The notes below the pieces were generated by a model. That model made no database searches. It was not told the DNA's origin and was given only the letters and a program-made list of their open reading frames with translations. From Tatumella terrea (lineage in GTDB: Bacteria; Pseudomonadota; Gammaproteobacteria; Enterobacterales; Enterobacteriaceae): DNA of 64,000 bases. Each line of letters begins with the position of its first letter. Within the stretch, counting starts at the first letter, position 1. Shown one piece after another: positions 1 to 8,334 of this stretch. A program made the position numbers and the translations under genes. The stretch lies in NCBI RefSeq assembly GCF_039523755.1, contig NZ_BAAAFX010000010.1, forward strand, positions 1 to 64,000. Direction: 5' to 3'.

Positions 1-44
1 TGCAGGAAGGGAAACCTCCGGTGCCGGCGGTGAGAAAAGGCAGA

Positions 45-68
45 GGCCGCCCTGACGGGCGGCCTTTT
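45..68 (+). terminator. Rho-independent terminator at window edge
   Basis: A perfect 8-bp stem (GGCCGCCC, loop TGAC, GGGCGGCC) is followed directly by TTTT. It reads as the terminator of a plus-strand gene lying left of the window. On the minus strand the T-run is poor, so it would be a weak stop for the small lipoprotein gene that faces it. Confidence 0.75.
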
Positions 69-155
69 ACGTTCCGGTGGCACTTATTTACGGCTTATCG
101 CCCGTGCAGATAACACCGGGCTCCACAAAGCTTCAGGAATTTCAGGGGGCCGTGA

Positions 156-323
156 TTAATGCATATTGGCGGCCGGAACGCTTTGCCACTGACAGTTCAC
201 GATTTTTCCACTGGCGGAACAATCCCCGGTATGTACCACTTTGGTTTCCGGAGGTTTTTCTTTTTTAGCTGCACAGGCTGTCAGTAACATGACACTGAGC
301 AATAGCAGGCCGAATAAACGCAC
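156..323 (-). CDS. Small putative lipoprotein, 55 aa
   Basis: This short reading frame starts at GTG (321-323), preceded by a good ribosome-binding site (GGGAGAGG, ending 331). The 55-residue product begins with a lipoprotein signal peptide: basic start MRLF, a hydrophobic run, then the lipobox LTAC with Cys17 as the lipidated residue. The mature part is short, with a charged AKKEKPPE linker and two cysteines (34 and 44) that could form a disulfide. No Asp follows Cys17 (the residue is Ala), which by the Lol +2 rule suggests outer-membrane sorting. I do not recognise the family, and function is unknown. The plus-strand frame across the same DNA lacks these features and is its shadow. It is transcribed away from the flavodoxin gene. 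Confidence 0.72.
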   Translation of the reverse strand: MRLFGLLLLSVMLLTACAAKKEKPPETKVVHTGDCSASGKIVNCQWQSVPAANMH

Positions 324-712
324 TTTATAACCTCTCCCTATTTATCTCTTAATATAGTAAACCACTTACGATTTTATGTCCTGTTTGTCTCAGGGATTAT
401 GACGACTCATGATTTTCGAGGCTCAGGTTCTACAGGCAGCGGTTTCTCCCTGCCACGGTAAAATTTTCCCGGCAGACAGGGCGTTCTTCCGTGGATGAAC
501 AGGCTATCCGAAAGTTACCCTGCAAAGCCATCTTCGGCTCAGCACGATTTCCCCTTTATCCGACCGACCTCTCCGAATTTAGCTGTTATTATTATCAGAC
601 AGAATTTCTGGTTCCTGCCAGTGTGTCAGTTATGGAACAAAACACGGGCAGCACTTCCGGGAATTAATTATCTGCCTGCAAATGCTGGCAGCTCATCGAA
701 AGAGAGGTCGAT
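324..712. other. Intergenic region between divergent genes
   Basis: About 390 bp separate the small lipoprotein gene (leftward) from the flavodoxin gene (rightward), so promoters for both should lie here. An AT-rich patch near 341-365 is the likeliest leftward promoter region. I could not assign a clear -35/-10 pair on either strand. A 78-codon frame (495-731) crosses the flavodoxin start and looks spurious. Confidence 0.5.
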
Positions 713-1264
713 ATGTCTGGTATCTATGTAGTGTATTTTTCAGGATATGGCCATACTCAGCGGGTAGCTGAATATGTCGCTGAGGGTGCGCAGGCGAGCC
801 TGATCGCTATCGATAACAACGGTGAAATCACCGAACAGGACTGGGAGCGACTCAATAGTGCCGAAGGCATTATTTTTGGCGCGCCTACGTACATGGGGAA
901 TGTTCCCTGGCAGTTTAAAAAGTTTGCCGATGCCAGTTCAAAAGTCTGGTTCTCTCGTCTGTGGCACAATAAAGTCTTCGGTGGATTTACCAACAGTGCA
1001 AGCCTGAATGGCGACAAACAAAACACGCTGATCTTTTTCCAGACACTGGCCGCACAGCATGGCGGGATCTGGGTGAGTCTTGGGATCCTGCCATCGAATA
1101 CTACCGCCGCTACCCGTGAAGATCTGAATAACCTGGGGGGATCTGCCGGCCCGCTGGTACAATCACCGTCAGATGCCGGAGCCGATCTGATCCCCGCCGG
1201 TGATTTAGCGACCGCCCGTCAGTATGGCGTCCGTGTTGCTGAGATTACAGCACGTCTGAAATAA
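713..1264 (+). CDS. Flavodoxin-family (WrbA-like) NAD(P)H-dependent oxidoreductase
   Basis: A 183-residue cytoplasmic flavodoxin-fold protein. The N-terminus has the beta strand and FMN-phosphate loop (YVVYFSGYGHT, residues 5-15). Residues 54-75 (FGAPTYMGNVPWQFKKFAD) are the typical 50s loop of WrbA and related NAD(P)H:quinone oxidoreductases, and the ALxGD-type region near residue 97 follows the same pattern. WrbA itself is about 198 residues, so this is a shorter relative. By family it would bind FMN and reduce quinones or similar acceptors; the actual substrate cannot be told. The start follows AGAGAGG at 5-7 bp spacing. The gene stands alone and converges on the glycerate kinase gene. Confidence 0.8.
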   Translation: MSGIYVVYFSGYGHTQRVAEYVAEGAQASLIAIDNNGEITEQDWERLNSAEGIIFGAPTYMGNVPWQFKKFADASSKVWFSRLWHNKVFGGFTNSASLNGDKQNTLIFFQTLAAQHGGIWVSLGILPSNTTAATREDLNNLGGSAGPLVQSPSDAGADLIPAGDLATARQYGVRVAEITARLK

Positions 1265-1342
1265 CGATTCTGATGGACTGCAGAATAGCGTGTCGGTGGA
1301 AGAGCCGAGAATTCAGCCGGCTCAGACAGGCTGTTGGTCAAG

Positions 1343-1363
1343 ACCCCGGAGACTCTCCGGGGT
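1343..1363. terminator. Terminator hairpin between convergent genes
   Basis: A perfect 9-bp stem (ACCCCGGAG, loop ACT, CTCCGGGGT) sits between the convergent flavodoxin and glycerate kinase genes. The following T-richness is weak on both strands, so it is called from position and stem strength. Confidence 0.5.
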
Positions 1364-1379
1364 ATTCTGCTGAGTCGTA

Positions 1380-2525
1380 TTATTGCGCCGCAAGCTTGAT
1401 TAGCCGGCCAATATTTTTACAGGTTTGAGTGATATTTTCCGCACCCTCGCGGAGCAAACGGGGCAGACTGTCAGCTTGCGGAACAATACTGAATATTGCG
1501 CTAATACCTTGCTGATAAAGCGTCTCCGTACCCTCGCCGATACTCCCGGTAATCGCGATCACCGGGATCCCCGCCGCTTTTGCTGCTTTGGCGACACCAA
1601 AGGGCGTTTTCCCGAACGCAGTCTGATGATCAATTCGTCCTTCACCAGTGAAGCAATAATCGGCACCGATCAGTTTCTGATCTAAGCGTGAATATTGCCG
1701 AACAATGTCGATACCAGGCCGAAGCGTGCACCCGGTAAATGCCAGTAGTCCTGCTCCCAGGCCGCCAGCCGCTCCGGATCCCGGAATGTCAGCAACATTT
1801 TTTCCGAGTTGCTGAGAGATAACATCGGCGTAATGTTTCAGACTTTTATCAAGCCGGGTGATCATTTCCGGGGTAGCCCCTTTCTGCGGACCAAAAACGG
1901 CAGATGCCCCGGATTCCCCGCAAAGCGGATGAGTCACATCACAGGCTATCTGAATATTGACGGCTGCCAGCCGGGGATCCAGGCCTGAAATATCGATCCT
2001 CTTTAAGCGGGAGAGTGCACCGCCCCCTTCAGGCAGGAGGGTATCCTGAGCATCATAGAAGCAGACACCCAATGCTCTTGCCATACCGGCACCGCCATCA
2101 TTTGTCGCGCTGCCGCCGATACCGAGTATGATTTCGCTGACGCCTTTGTCCAGGCAGGCACGAATCAGTTCACCGGTGCCGTAGGTCGTGGCCGACAGCG
2201 GAGACCGGTTTTCACGCCGGGTATGCTGAATACCGCTCGCTGAGGCCATTTCAATGATTGCGGTGCGGCCATTGCCGGTGATGCCGAAACAGGCTTCTAC
2301 CGGTGTTCCCTGTGGGCCGGTGACGAACAATGGATGGAGTGTCCCGCCGGTCGCATCAATCAGGGATTGCGTGGTCCCTTCGCCCCCGTCCGCCATCGGA
2401 ACATGAATAAAGGTGGCATCAGGGAAAACAACCTTTAGCCCGCGTTCCATCGCGATACAGACTTCTTTGGCCGTCAGACTTTCTTTGAAAGAGTCCGGCG
2501 CTAAAACAAAGGTGTATTTTTTCAT
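1380..2525 (-). CDS. Glycerate 2-kinase (GarK/GlxK family)
   Basis: This 381-residue protein has the same length as E. coli GarK and GlxK and matches that family throughout: LAPDSFKESL at residues 8-17, the VPMADGGEGT motif at 42-51, the glycine-rich GIGGSATNDGGAGM segment near 135-148, and the late TGEGRIDHQ motif near 292-300. By family it phosphorylates D-glycerate with ATP to 2-phosphoglycerate, feeding glycerate from glyoxylate, tartronate or aldarate degradation into glycolysis. No tartronate semialdehyde reductase or aldarate genes lie beside it, so the glycerate source is not shown. I cannot choose between garK and glxK, so no symbol is given. Confidence 0.9.
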   Translation of the reverse strand: MKKYTFVLAPDSFKESLTAKEVCIAMERGLKVVFPDATFIHVPMADGGEGTTQSLIDATGGTLHPLFVTGPQGTPVEACFGITGNGRTAIIEMASASGIQHTRRENRSPLSATTYGTGELIRACLDKGVSEIILGIGGSATNDGGAGMARALGVCFYDAQDTLLPEGGGALSRLKRIDISGLDPRLAAVNIQIACDVTHPLCGESGASAVFGPQKGATPEMITRLDKSLKHYADVISQQLGKNVADIPGSGAAGGLGAGLLAFTGCTLRPGIDIVRQYSRLDQKLIGADYCFTGEGRIDHQTAFGKTPFGVAKAAKAAGIPVIAITGSIGEGTETLYQQGISAIFSIVPQADSLPRLLREGAENITQTCKNIGRLIKLAAQ

Positions 2526-2739
2526 AGGCCCACTTTATTCCTTCGCCGGGGATGTAGTTATGAAAATTGTCATCGTCAGTGCTCAGTTGTCTTTATGCAC
2601 GCACCATAGCCGTGATAGCGAAAGAAGCTATTCCCTTTCCGTTCTGAATAATACGATATCTTGCTGAACAAAAAGAAATTTTTCATGAGCTGACCGGCCG
2701 GTATCCTAAATCGTTGCCTGCAACTCTATATTTTATAAT

Positions 2740-2769
2740 AGGTTATATCACCCCATAACCTCAGGTTAT
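2740..2769 (+). promoter_or_regulatory. Candidate LysR-type operator of the dgc/peptide operon
   Basis: The 332-bp gap between the glycerate kinase gene and dgcN holds a perfect palindrome, ATAACCTCAGGTTAT (2755-2769), two 7-bp arms around one base. It contains the T-N11-A form typical of LysR-type regulators. A third copy of the half-site, AGGTTAT (2740-2746), makes a second inverted pair with the left arm of the palindrome. The site ends about 88 bp before the dgcN start, where LysR activators usually bind. The obvious candidate binder is the LysR protein encoded at 12374-13285. No confident -35/-10 pair was found between the site and the gene. Confidence 0.55.
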
Positions 2770-2857
2770 ACCCCTCCTACAGATAAGCATTTGCCCGGTT
2801 CACCGTAACATGGAATTTTTAACTCACTTCTATTGCGCTAAGTGAGATGAAAAGGCC

Positions 2858-3865
2858 ATGAAAATTCCACAACCCTACCTGCTCTTCCTTGGTGATGTTA
2901 CCGACCCTCTGGCAGCAAAGACAGCAAGAGGCATCCAATGCTGGCGGCCTGAGCAATGTATTGCTGAAATCCGTTTGCCAGGTTGCAGCGTGAGCCTGGG
3001 GCTTGCAGAGATGTCAGTAGAGCAGGCAGCCTCGCAGGGAGCAAAAACCCTGGTTCTGGGGACAGCTAACGCTGGCGGATTTTTGCCTGAGCACTGGCTT
3101 CCGGTCATCAGAGCTGCGATTGAAGCCGGAATGAATGTCGCCAGCGGGTTACATCAGCGATTAGGTGATGTTCCTGGCCTGACTGAACTGGCAAACCAAC
3201 ATCAGGTTAGTTTATTTGATGTCCGTCATACACAGACAGAACTTACCGTCGGAACGGGTAAAAAGCGTACCGGGAAGCGCGTTCTCACTGTCGGTACGGA
3301 TTGCTCTGTCGGAAAGATGTATACCTCTCTTGCATTGGAATCGGCTATGCGTGCACAGGGCATGAATGCAGATTTTCGCGCGACCGGTCAAACGGGGATA
3401 TTTATTGCCGGAGACGGGATCGCCATTGATGCGGTGATCGCCGATTTTATTGCCGGTGCAGCAGAATTACTGTCACCGGCGAATACCGATGATCACTGGG
3501 ATATTATCGAAGGTCAGGGCTCACTATTTCACCCCGCTTATGCCGGTGTCAGCCTGGGATTACTGCAGGGGGCACAGCCTCATTGGCTGGTGATGTGCCA
3601 TGAAATGGGACGTACACATATGCGTCATTTGCCTCACATTCCTATGGTCGATCCGGAAGAGTGTCTGGCGGCTAATCTGCAGGCCGGTAAGGTCACAAGT
3701 GATAATGTCAGGCTGGCGGGATTCTCAGTGAATACCTCAAATTTTAGTGAACAGGAAGCTAAAGCTTATTTACAAGATCTGAGTCAGCGTTTCGGGGTTC
3801 CGGCCACTGATCCGGTACGTTTCGGGATCACTGAGATAGCGGCACTCCTGAAGGAACGAGGCTGA
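2858..3865 (+). CDS. dgcN: DUF1611-family D-glutamate N-acetyltransferase (DgcN-like)
   Basis: A 335-residue cytoplasmic protein of the DUF1611 family. The N-terminal half (about 1-130) is the Rossmann-like DUF1611_N part with GTANAGG at 68-74. The C-terminal half carries a P-loop-like motif, GTDCSVGK, at residues 146-153, and further conserved stretches ATGQTGI, IEGQGSL and CHEMGRTHMR. In Pseudoalteromonas, DgcN was shown to acetylate D-glutamate to N-acetyl-D-glutamate, working with the racemase DgcA. The next gene here is the DgcA-type enzyme, separated by one base, which supports that reading. The family assignment is firm; the exact acceptor in this host is inferred. It heads the operon, behind a candidate LysR palindrome. 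Confidence 0.8.
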   Translation: MKIPQPYLLFLGDVTDPLAAKTARGIQCWRPEQCIAEIRLPGCSVSLGLAEMSVEQAASQGAKTLVLGTANAGGFLPEHWLPVIRAAIEAGMNVASGLHQRLGDVPGLTELANQHQVSLFDVRHTQTELTVGTGKKRTGKRVLTVGTDCSVGKMYTSLALESAMRAQGMNADFRATGQTGIFIAGDGIAIDAVIADFIAGAAELLSPANTDDHWDIIEGQGSLFHPAYAGVSLGLLQGAQPHWLVMCHEMGRTHMRHLPHIPMVDPEECLAANLQAGKVTSDNVRLAGFSVNTSNFSEQEAKAYLQDLSQRFGVPATDPVRFGITEIAALLKERG

Positions 3866-3866
3866 G

Positions 3867-4832
3867 ATGCGCCGGATGCAGATTGAGGTTGTTGATTTAC
3901 CCCTCGCCCGTCCTTTTGCCATTGCCAGGGGAACAAGGACATCCGTCAGTGTTGTACGCGTCACCCTGGAGGAAGCCGGTATTATCGGGCTGAGTGAATG
4001 TACTCCGACATTACGTTACGGAGAGACCGTGGAAAGCGTATGTGCTCAGTTGGCATTACTTAAAGAAGCGGTCTGCCACGGGCTTCAAAGGGAAGAACTG
4101 CAACATATTTTACCCGCCGGGTCTGCCAGAAATGCTCTGGATTGCGCTCTGTGGCGTTTACAGGCTGGACTGCAAGGGCTGGACTTGTGGCAATCCCTTC
4201 AACAAGTTCCCCCCCGTAAGATAGTGACGGCAGAGACGCTGAGTCTGGACAGTACCACCAATATGGTTGCTGCCGCGGAAGATGCTGTTTCGCGGGGAGC
4301 AGTGTTGCTGAAGATAAAGCTGGATCAGGAAAATATTTTACAGAAAGTGGCAGGTATACGTTCAGCGGCCCCGGAGAGCACACTGGTGATTGATGCTAAC
4401 GAAAGCTGGGAAAACCAGGAGTTATCGTCTCTTTTTACGGCACTAGCAGGTTATCGTATCGCCATGGTTGAACAGCCATTACCTGCAGGTCGGGATGAGA
4501 TTCTGCGTACCTTACATGCCCCTTTTCCCGTTTGTGCTGATGAAAGCTGCCATACGGCAGAAGATATTGCCAGGCTGGCTGACCGTTATCAGATGATTAA
4601 TATCAAACTCGATAAATGCGGGGGCCTGACCGAAGCATTTAATATGGTCAGTACGGCACGTGAGCTGCAGATGCGCATTATGGTGGGATGCATGCTGGGA
4701 TCGTCTCTGGCGATGGAGGCCGCTTTACCTGTCGCGACTGCGGCAGAGTTTGTCGATCTTGACGGGCCTATCTGGCTGGCAGGTGATAGTTCGCCTTTTC
4801 TCTCTTATTCCCGGGGCCACATCTGGCTGTGA
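3867..4832 (+). CDS. dgcA: Enolase-superfamily racemase/epimerase (DgcA/YcjG type)
   Basis: A 321-residue member of the mandelate racemase/muconate lactonising subgroup. The expected active-site set is visible: KIK (Lys149 and Lys151), metal ligands Asp176 (DANESW), Glu202 (VEQPLP) and Asp225 (ADES), and Lys247 in NIKLDK. Two related activities fit. E. coli YcjG epimerises L-Ala-D/L-Glu from murein peptides, and DgcA racemises N-acetyl-D-glutamate to N-acetyl-L-glutamate. The adjoining dgcN gene favours DgcA; the peptide importer and peptidases downstream keep the dipeptide epimerase role open. A second ATG lies three codons downstream. The gene ends 17 bp before the start of the ABC ATPase gene. 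Confidence 0.8.
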   Translation: MRRMQIEVVDLPLARPFAIARGTRTSVSVVRVTLEEAGIIGLSECTPTLRYGETVESVCAQLALLKEAVCHGLQREELQHILPAGSARNALDCALWRLQAGLQGLDLWQSLQQVPPRKIVTAETLSLDSTTNMVAAAEDAVSRGAVLLKIKLDQENILQKVAGIRSAAPESTLVIDANESWENQELSSLFTALAGYRIAMVEQPLPAGRDEILRTLHAPFPVCADESCHTAEDIARLADRYQMINIKLDKCGGLTEAFNMVSTARELQMRIMVGCMLGSSLAMEAALPVATAAEFVDLDGPIWLAGDSSPFLSYSRGHIWL

Positions 4833-4849
4833 TATTACAAGGAGCTCTC

Positions 4850-6727
4850 ATGACTGATACCAATATTCTTTCTGATAATAATGAGAAGAATAAATCCGAT
4901 GCAGACCCCGTCTTATCCGTAAAGGGCCTGGATGTCCGGTTTAATAGCAGAAGTGGCACCAGTCATGCTCTGAAAGGGATCTCATTTGATATTTATGCCG
5001 GGGAAATTGTTGCGGTAGTGGGTGAAAGTGGATCAGGAAAATCGGTAACTTCATTGGCGGTAATGGGGTTGCTCCCGGAATCTGCCGTTATAGCTGGCGG
5101 AGATATGATATATCTTAACCAGCAATCTGCTGAATGCCATCTGTCAGAGATGACTGCTGAGCAACGGCGTCAGTTACGTGGCCAGGATATGGCGATGATT
5201 TTTCAGGAACCCATGACCTCCCTGAATCCCGTACTGAAAATAGGCGATCAGCTGACAGAGGCTCTTCAGGATCATCATTTGTGTGGTCGTAAAGAAGCGC
5301 TAGGAAAAGCACGGGACCTGCTAACCCGGGTCAGAATTGCAGATGTAGATCGCGTTATGAACAGTTATCCTCATTCCTTATCTGGCGGAATGCGCCAGCG
5401 GGTAATGATAGCTCAGGCTCTGATGTGCTCCCCCAGGTTATTAATCGCTGATGAGCCCACCACGGCTCTGGATGTCACGGTCCAGGCCCATATATTGCAG
5501 ATAATTAAGCAGCTTCAGTCTGAGAATAATATGTCGGTGCTGTTTATTACTCACGATATGGGAGTCGTGGCAGAAATTGCCGATCGTGTCATTGTCATGC
5601 TACGGGGTGAAGTTGTCGAGCAGGGGACTGTGGAACAGATTTTCAGCCAGCCCGGACATCCCTATACCCGTGCACTCCTGGCGGCTGTTCCCCGACTTGG
5701 CGATATGCATGATAAGGTCTGGCCGGAACGCTTTCCGCAAGTCGGAGAAATGACCACAACTATTTCTGAGCAGCGCACTGCACGTTATGATTCTCCGCCA
5801 TTACTGGATGTCCGGGGACTGAAAGTCTACTACCCCGTAAGAAGCGGTATCCTCTCTGCCATCACACATAATGTTCATGCTGTCGAACAGATTGACTTCT
5901 CTCTCTGGCCAGGGGAAACACTGGCGATCGTTGGCGAAAGTGGGTGTGGTAAGTCAACGACGGGACGGGCCTTGATGCGCCTGTTGAAAAGTGAGGCGGA
6001 AAGTATTTTTTTTCGCGGGAAAGAGATCTCTGACTTAACGGATTCCGCTTTTCAGCCTATGCGTCGCGAAATACAAATGGTCTTCCAGGATCCTTATGCC
6101 TCACTCAATCCCCGTCTGACTGTGGGGTTCACTATCGCAGAACCTTTACTTTTACATGGGCTGGCGAAATCACTGGCAGATGCGACACCGCAGGTTCATG
6201 CCTTACTGGAAAGTGTCGGTTTGAAGCCTGAGTATGCCAGCCGTTATCCGCACGAGTTTTCCGGAGGTCAGCGTCAACGGATTGCCATAGCCCGTGCGAT
6301 GGCACTCAAACCGGAAGTGATTATTGCGGATGAAGCGGTATCAGCTCTGGATGTGTCAGTCCAGGCACAAGTGATTAATCTGATGATGGACTTGCAACAA
6401 AAAACCGGGGTGTCATGGATTTTTATTTCTCATGATATGGCTGTAGTTGAGCGTATTGCTAACCGGGTTGCGGTGATGTATCTCGGGCAGATCGTTGAAA
6501 TAGGACCACGGCAGGCCGTTTTTAATCAGCCATCTCATCCGTATACCCGACGTCTTCTGACGTCGGTTCCGGTTGCAGACCCGGCAAACCGGCCGTTGCG
6601 CAGTTTTGATGACAGTGAAATTCCTTCCCCTCTTCGTAAAGCCGGTATCAGCATACCGAAAACAAAATATCGTCAGGCAGGTCCGGATCATTGGGTAGCA
6701 GATAGCCTTTTTCCTCTAACACAATAA
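4850..6727 (+). CDS. Peptide ABC importer, fused double ATPase (GsiA/DppDF-like)
   Basis: A 625-residue protein with two ATP-binding domains in one chain, as in GsiA. Domain 1 (about 15-280) has Walker A GESGSGKS, signature LSGGMRQRV and Walker B LLIADEPTTALD. Domain 2 (about 320-590) has GESGCGKS, FSGGQRQRI and VIIADEAVSALD. Both carry the oligopeptide-binding-protein-dependent C-terminal extension (GHPYTRALLAAVP, SHPYTRRLLTSVP). It powers uptake through the two permeases encoded downstream. The ATG at 4850 is preferred over a frame opening 7 codons earlier because AAGGAG stands 8 bp before it. Family resemblance is to glutathione and dipeptide importers; neighbours suggest D-Glu-containing peptides. 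Confidence 0.92.
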   Translation: MTDTNILSDNNEKNKSDADPVLSVKGLDVRFNSRSGTSHALKGISFDIYAGEIVAVVGESGSGKSVTSLAVMGLLPESAVIAGGDMIYLNQQSAECHLSEMTAEQRRQLRGQDMAMIFQEPMTSLNPVLKIGDQLTEALQDHHLCGRKEALGKARDLLTRVRIADVDRVMNSYPHSLSGGMRQRVMIAQALMCSPRLLIADEPTTALDVTVQAHILQIIKQLQSENNMSVLFITHDMGVVAEIADRVIVMLRGEVVEQGTVEQIFSQPGHPYTRALLAAVPRLGDMHDKVWPERFPQVGEMTTTISEQRTARYDSPPLLDVRGLKVYYPVRSGILSAITHNVHAVEQIDFSLWPGETLAIVGESGCGKSTTGRALMRLLKSEAESIFFRGKEISDLTDSAFQPMRREIQMVFQDPYASLNPRLTVGFTIAEPLLLHGLAKSLADATPQVHALLESVGLKPEYASRYPHEFSGGQRQRIAIARAMALKPEVIIADEAVSALDVSVQAQVINLMMDLQQKTGVSWIFISHDMAVVERIANRVAVMYLGQIVEIGPRQAVFNQPSHPYTRRLLTSVPVADPANRPLRSFDDSEIPSPLRKAGISIPKTKYRQAGPDHWVADSLFPLTQ

Positions 6728-6741
6728 TGGCAGGAGATATT

Positions 6742-8280
6742 ATGACACTGTTTCGCCGCAGCTCACTCGCACTAGGATTATCACTGTTTATGGCCGGGGC
6801 TGTCTATGCCCAGGATTTACATATATCGATGTACGCCGATATTACAGGAATGGATCCGCAGGACACTTCAGATAATATAAGTTACTCGGTGCAGAGCGGG
6901 GTATTCGAACGGTTATTTCAGTTTGATCCTGCCATGAAGCTCATCCCCTGGCTGGCGACCGGTTATACCAGTAATGCTGATGCAACAGAATTTGTCCTGA
7001 CATTACGCAAAGGCGTTACTTTTCAGGATGGTACTCCCTTTGATGCGCAGGCAGTCAAAGTTAACCTCGATCGGCTGGCAGATCAAAAGAAAGGACTGAA
7101 GCGTAACAGTCTTTATAACATGATCAGCTCAGTTACTGTGATCGCTCCGGATCAGGTGAAGATTGATCTTAACCGGCCCTTTGGGGCATTTATTAATACC
7201 CTTGCACATCCTTCAGCTGTCATGTGGAGCCCGGCTGTCCTGAACAAGTATCCTTCAGAAACCGAACTGCGTTTACATCCGGTGGGTACGGGACCTTTTA
7301 CGTTTGTTGACTGGCAACCAGGTAAAGAGGTTCACCTGGAGAAATATGCGGGTTACTGGGATAAAGGGTGGCCGAAGGTAGACAATGTGTACTTTTCCCC
7401 CAGTCCGGAAGATGCTACCCGTGTTGCTGAATTAAAATCAGGGCAAGTTGATGCAATTTATCCATTACCTTCTGATTTGGCCGTCAGCTTAAAAGATGAT
7501 AGTAAGCTCGATATCCAGCGTGATCCCAGTATTTACATGTATTACATGGCAGTGAATAACCAGCATAAACCACTGGGAGATGTCCGTGTTCGTCAGGCGT
7601 TGAACTATGCGATAGACCGTGAAATTTGGTTAAAGGTTGCTTTTGCTGGCATGGGAACTCCGGCAACATCTGCGATGCCTGTGGGAGTTCAGTTTTATCA
7701 GAAACAGACAGATCCGAAATATTCTTATGATCCTGCAAAAGCTAAAGCCTTACTGGCAGCAGCAGGCTATCCCCGGGGACTTGATCTTAAACTCTGGTGC
7801 ACTAATACCACCTCTGCGGTCAGGGCTGCTCAGTTTCTGAAAGCTCAGTTGGCAGCTTCAGGTATCAGACTGACCATCACCCCGATGGACTCCGGTATGC
7901 GGGATGCAAAATTATGGGGTGTTACTCAGCCAGCAAAAGCAGGATTTGACTTGTATTACGGTGGCTGGTCTACCTCGACGGGAGATGCCGACTGGGCTCT
8001 GCGTCCACTTTATGCGACCCAATCCTGGGTGCCTGTATCTTATAACGTTTCCTATTACAGCAATCCGGCCGTGGATAAAGCAATCAATGAAGGGCTGGCA
8101 ACAGCAGATCCAGCTAAACGAGCGGCCGCGTATGCCGATGCACAGAAAATATTATGGAAAGATGCTCCGGTAACTTTCCTCGGTACCCCGGATAATCTGG
8201 TCGGGAAACGTAAAAATCTCAGTGGTGTTTCTATGCTCCCGGATGGAAATCTGCTGTTTACTCACGCGCAATTCCATTAA
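6742..8280 (+). CDS. Periplasmic peptide-binding protein of the ABC importer
   Basis: A 512-residue SBP_bac_5 (family 5) solute-binding protein with a clear signal peptide (MTLFRR, hydrophobic core, cleavage after AVYAQ or near residue 23). Family landmarks follow: ITGMDPQDT, VFERLFQFDP, the FQDGTPFDAQAVKVNLDR segment and the GTGPFTFVDWQPGKEVHLEK block. It should capture the peptide in the periplasm and deliver it to the permeases encoded next. ATG 6742 follows AGGAGA at the right distance; the five codons in front of it are read-through of the ATPase gene end. The ATPase stop lies 12 bp upstream. It resembles GsiB, but ligand specificity cannot be read by eye. Confidence 0.92.
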   Translation: MTLFRRSSLALGLSLFMAGAVYAQDLHISMYADITGMDPQDTSDNISYSVQSGVFERLFQFDPAMKLIPWLATGYTSNADATEFVLTLRKGVTFQDGTPFDAQAVKVNLDRLADQKKGLKRNSLYNMISSVTVIAPDQVKIDLNRPFGAFINTLAHPSAVMWSPAVLNKYPSETELRLHPVGTGPFTFVDWQPGKEVHLEKYAGYWDKGWPKVDNVYFSPSPEDATRVAELKSGQVDAIYPLPSDLAVSLKDDSKLDIQRDPSIYMYYMAVNNQHKPLGDVRVRQALNYAIDREIWLKVAFAGMGTPATSAMPVGVQFYQKQTDPKYSYDPAKAKALLAAAGYPRGLDLKLWCTNTTSAVRAAQFLKAQLAASGIRLTITPMDSGMRDAKLWGVTQPAKAGFDLYYGGWSTSTGDADWALRPLYATQSWVPVSYNVSYYSNPAVDKAINEGLATADPAKRAAAYADAQKILWKDAPVTFLGTPDNLVGKRKNLSGVSMLPDGNLLFTHAQFH

Positions 8281-8334
8281 GCCATTTAAGCCTCCGGTAA
8301 TTCATACCGGAGGCCTGAACAACAGGATAGCACC

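Noticed and set aside
77..268. 63-codon plus-strand frame
   Set aside because: No ribosome site or recognisable motif; it lies antisense to the small lipoprotein gene, which has a lipobox, ribosome site and start.
495..731. 78-codon plus-strand frame before the flavodoxin gene
   Set aside because: Overlaps the flavodoxin start in another frame, has no ribosome site and no family resemblance.
2526..2857. ARG box before dgcN, which would tie the operon to arginine control
   Set aside because: AT-rich stretches near 2645 and 2812 were compared with the ARG consensus; neither has the two TGAAT/ATTCA arms at correct spacing.
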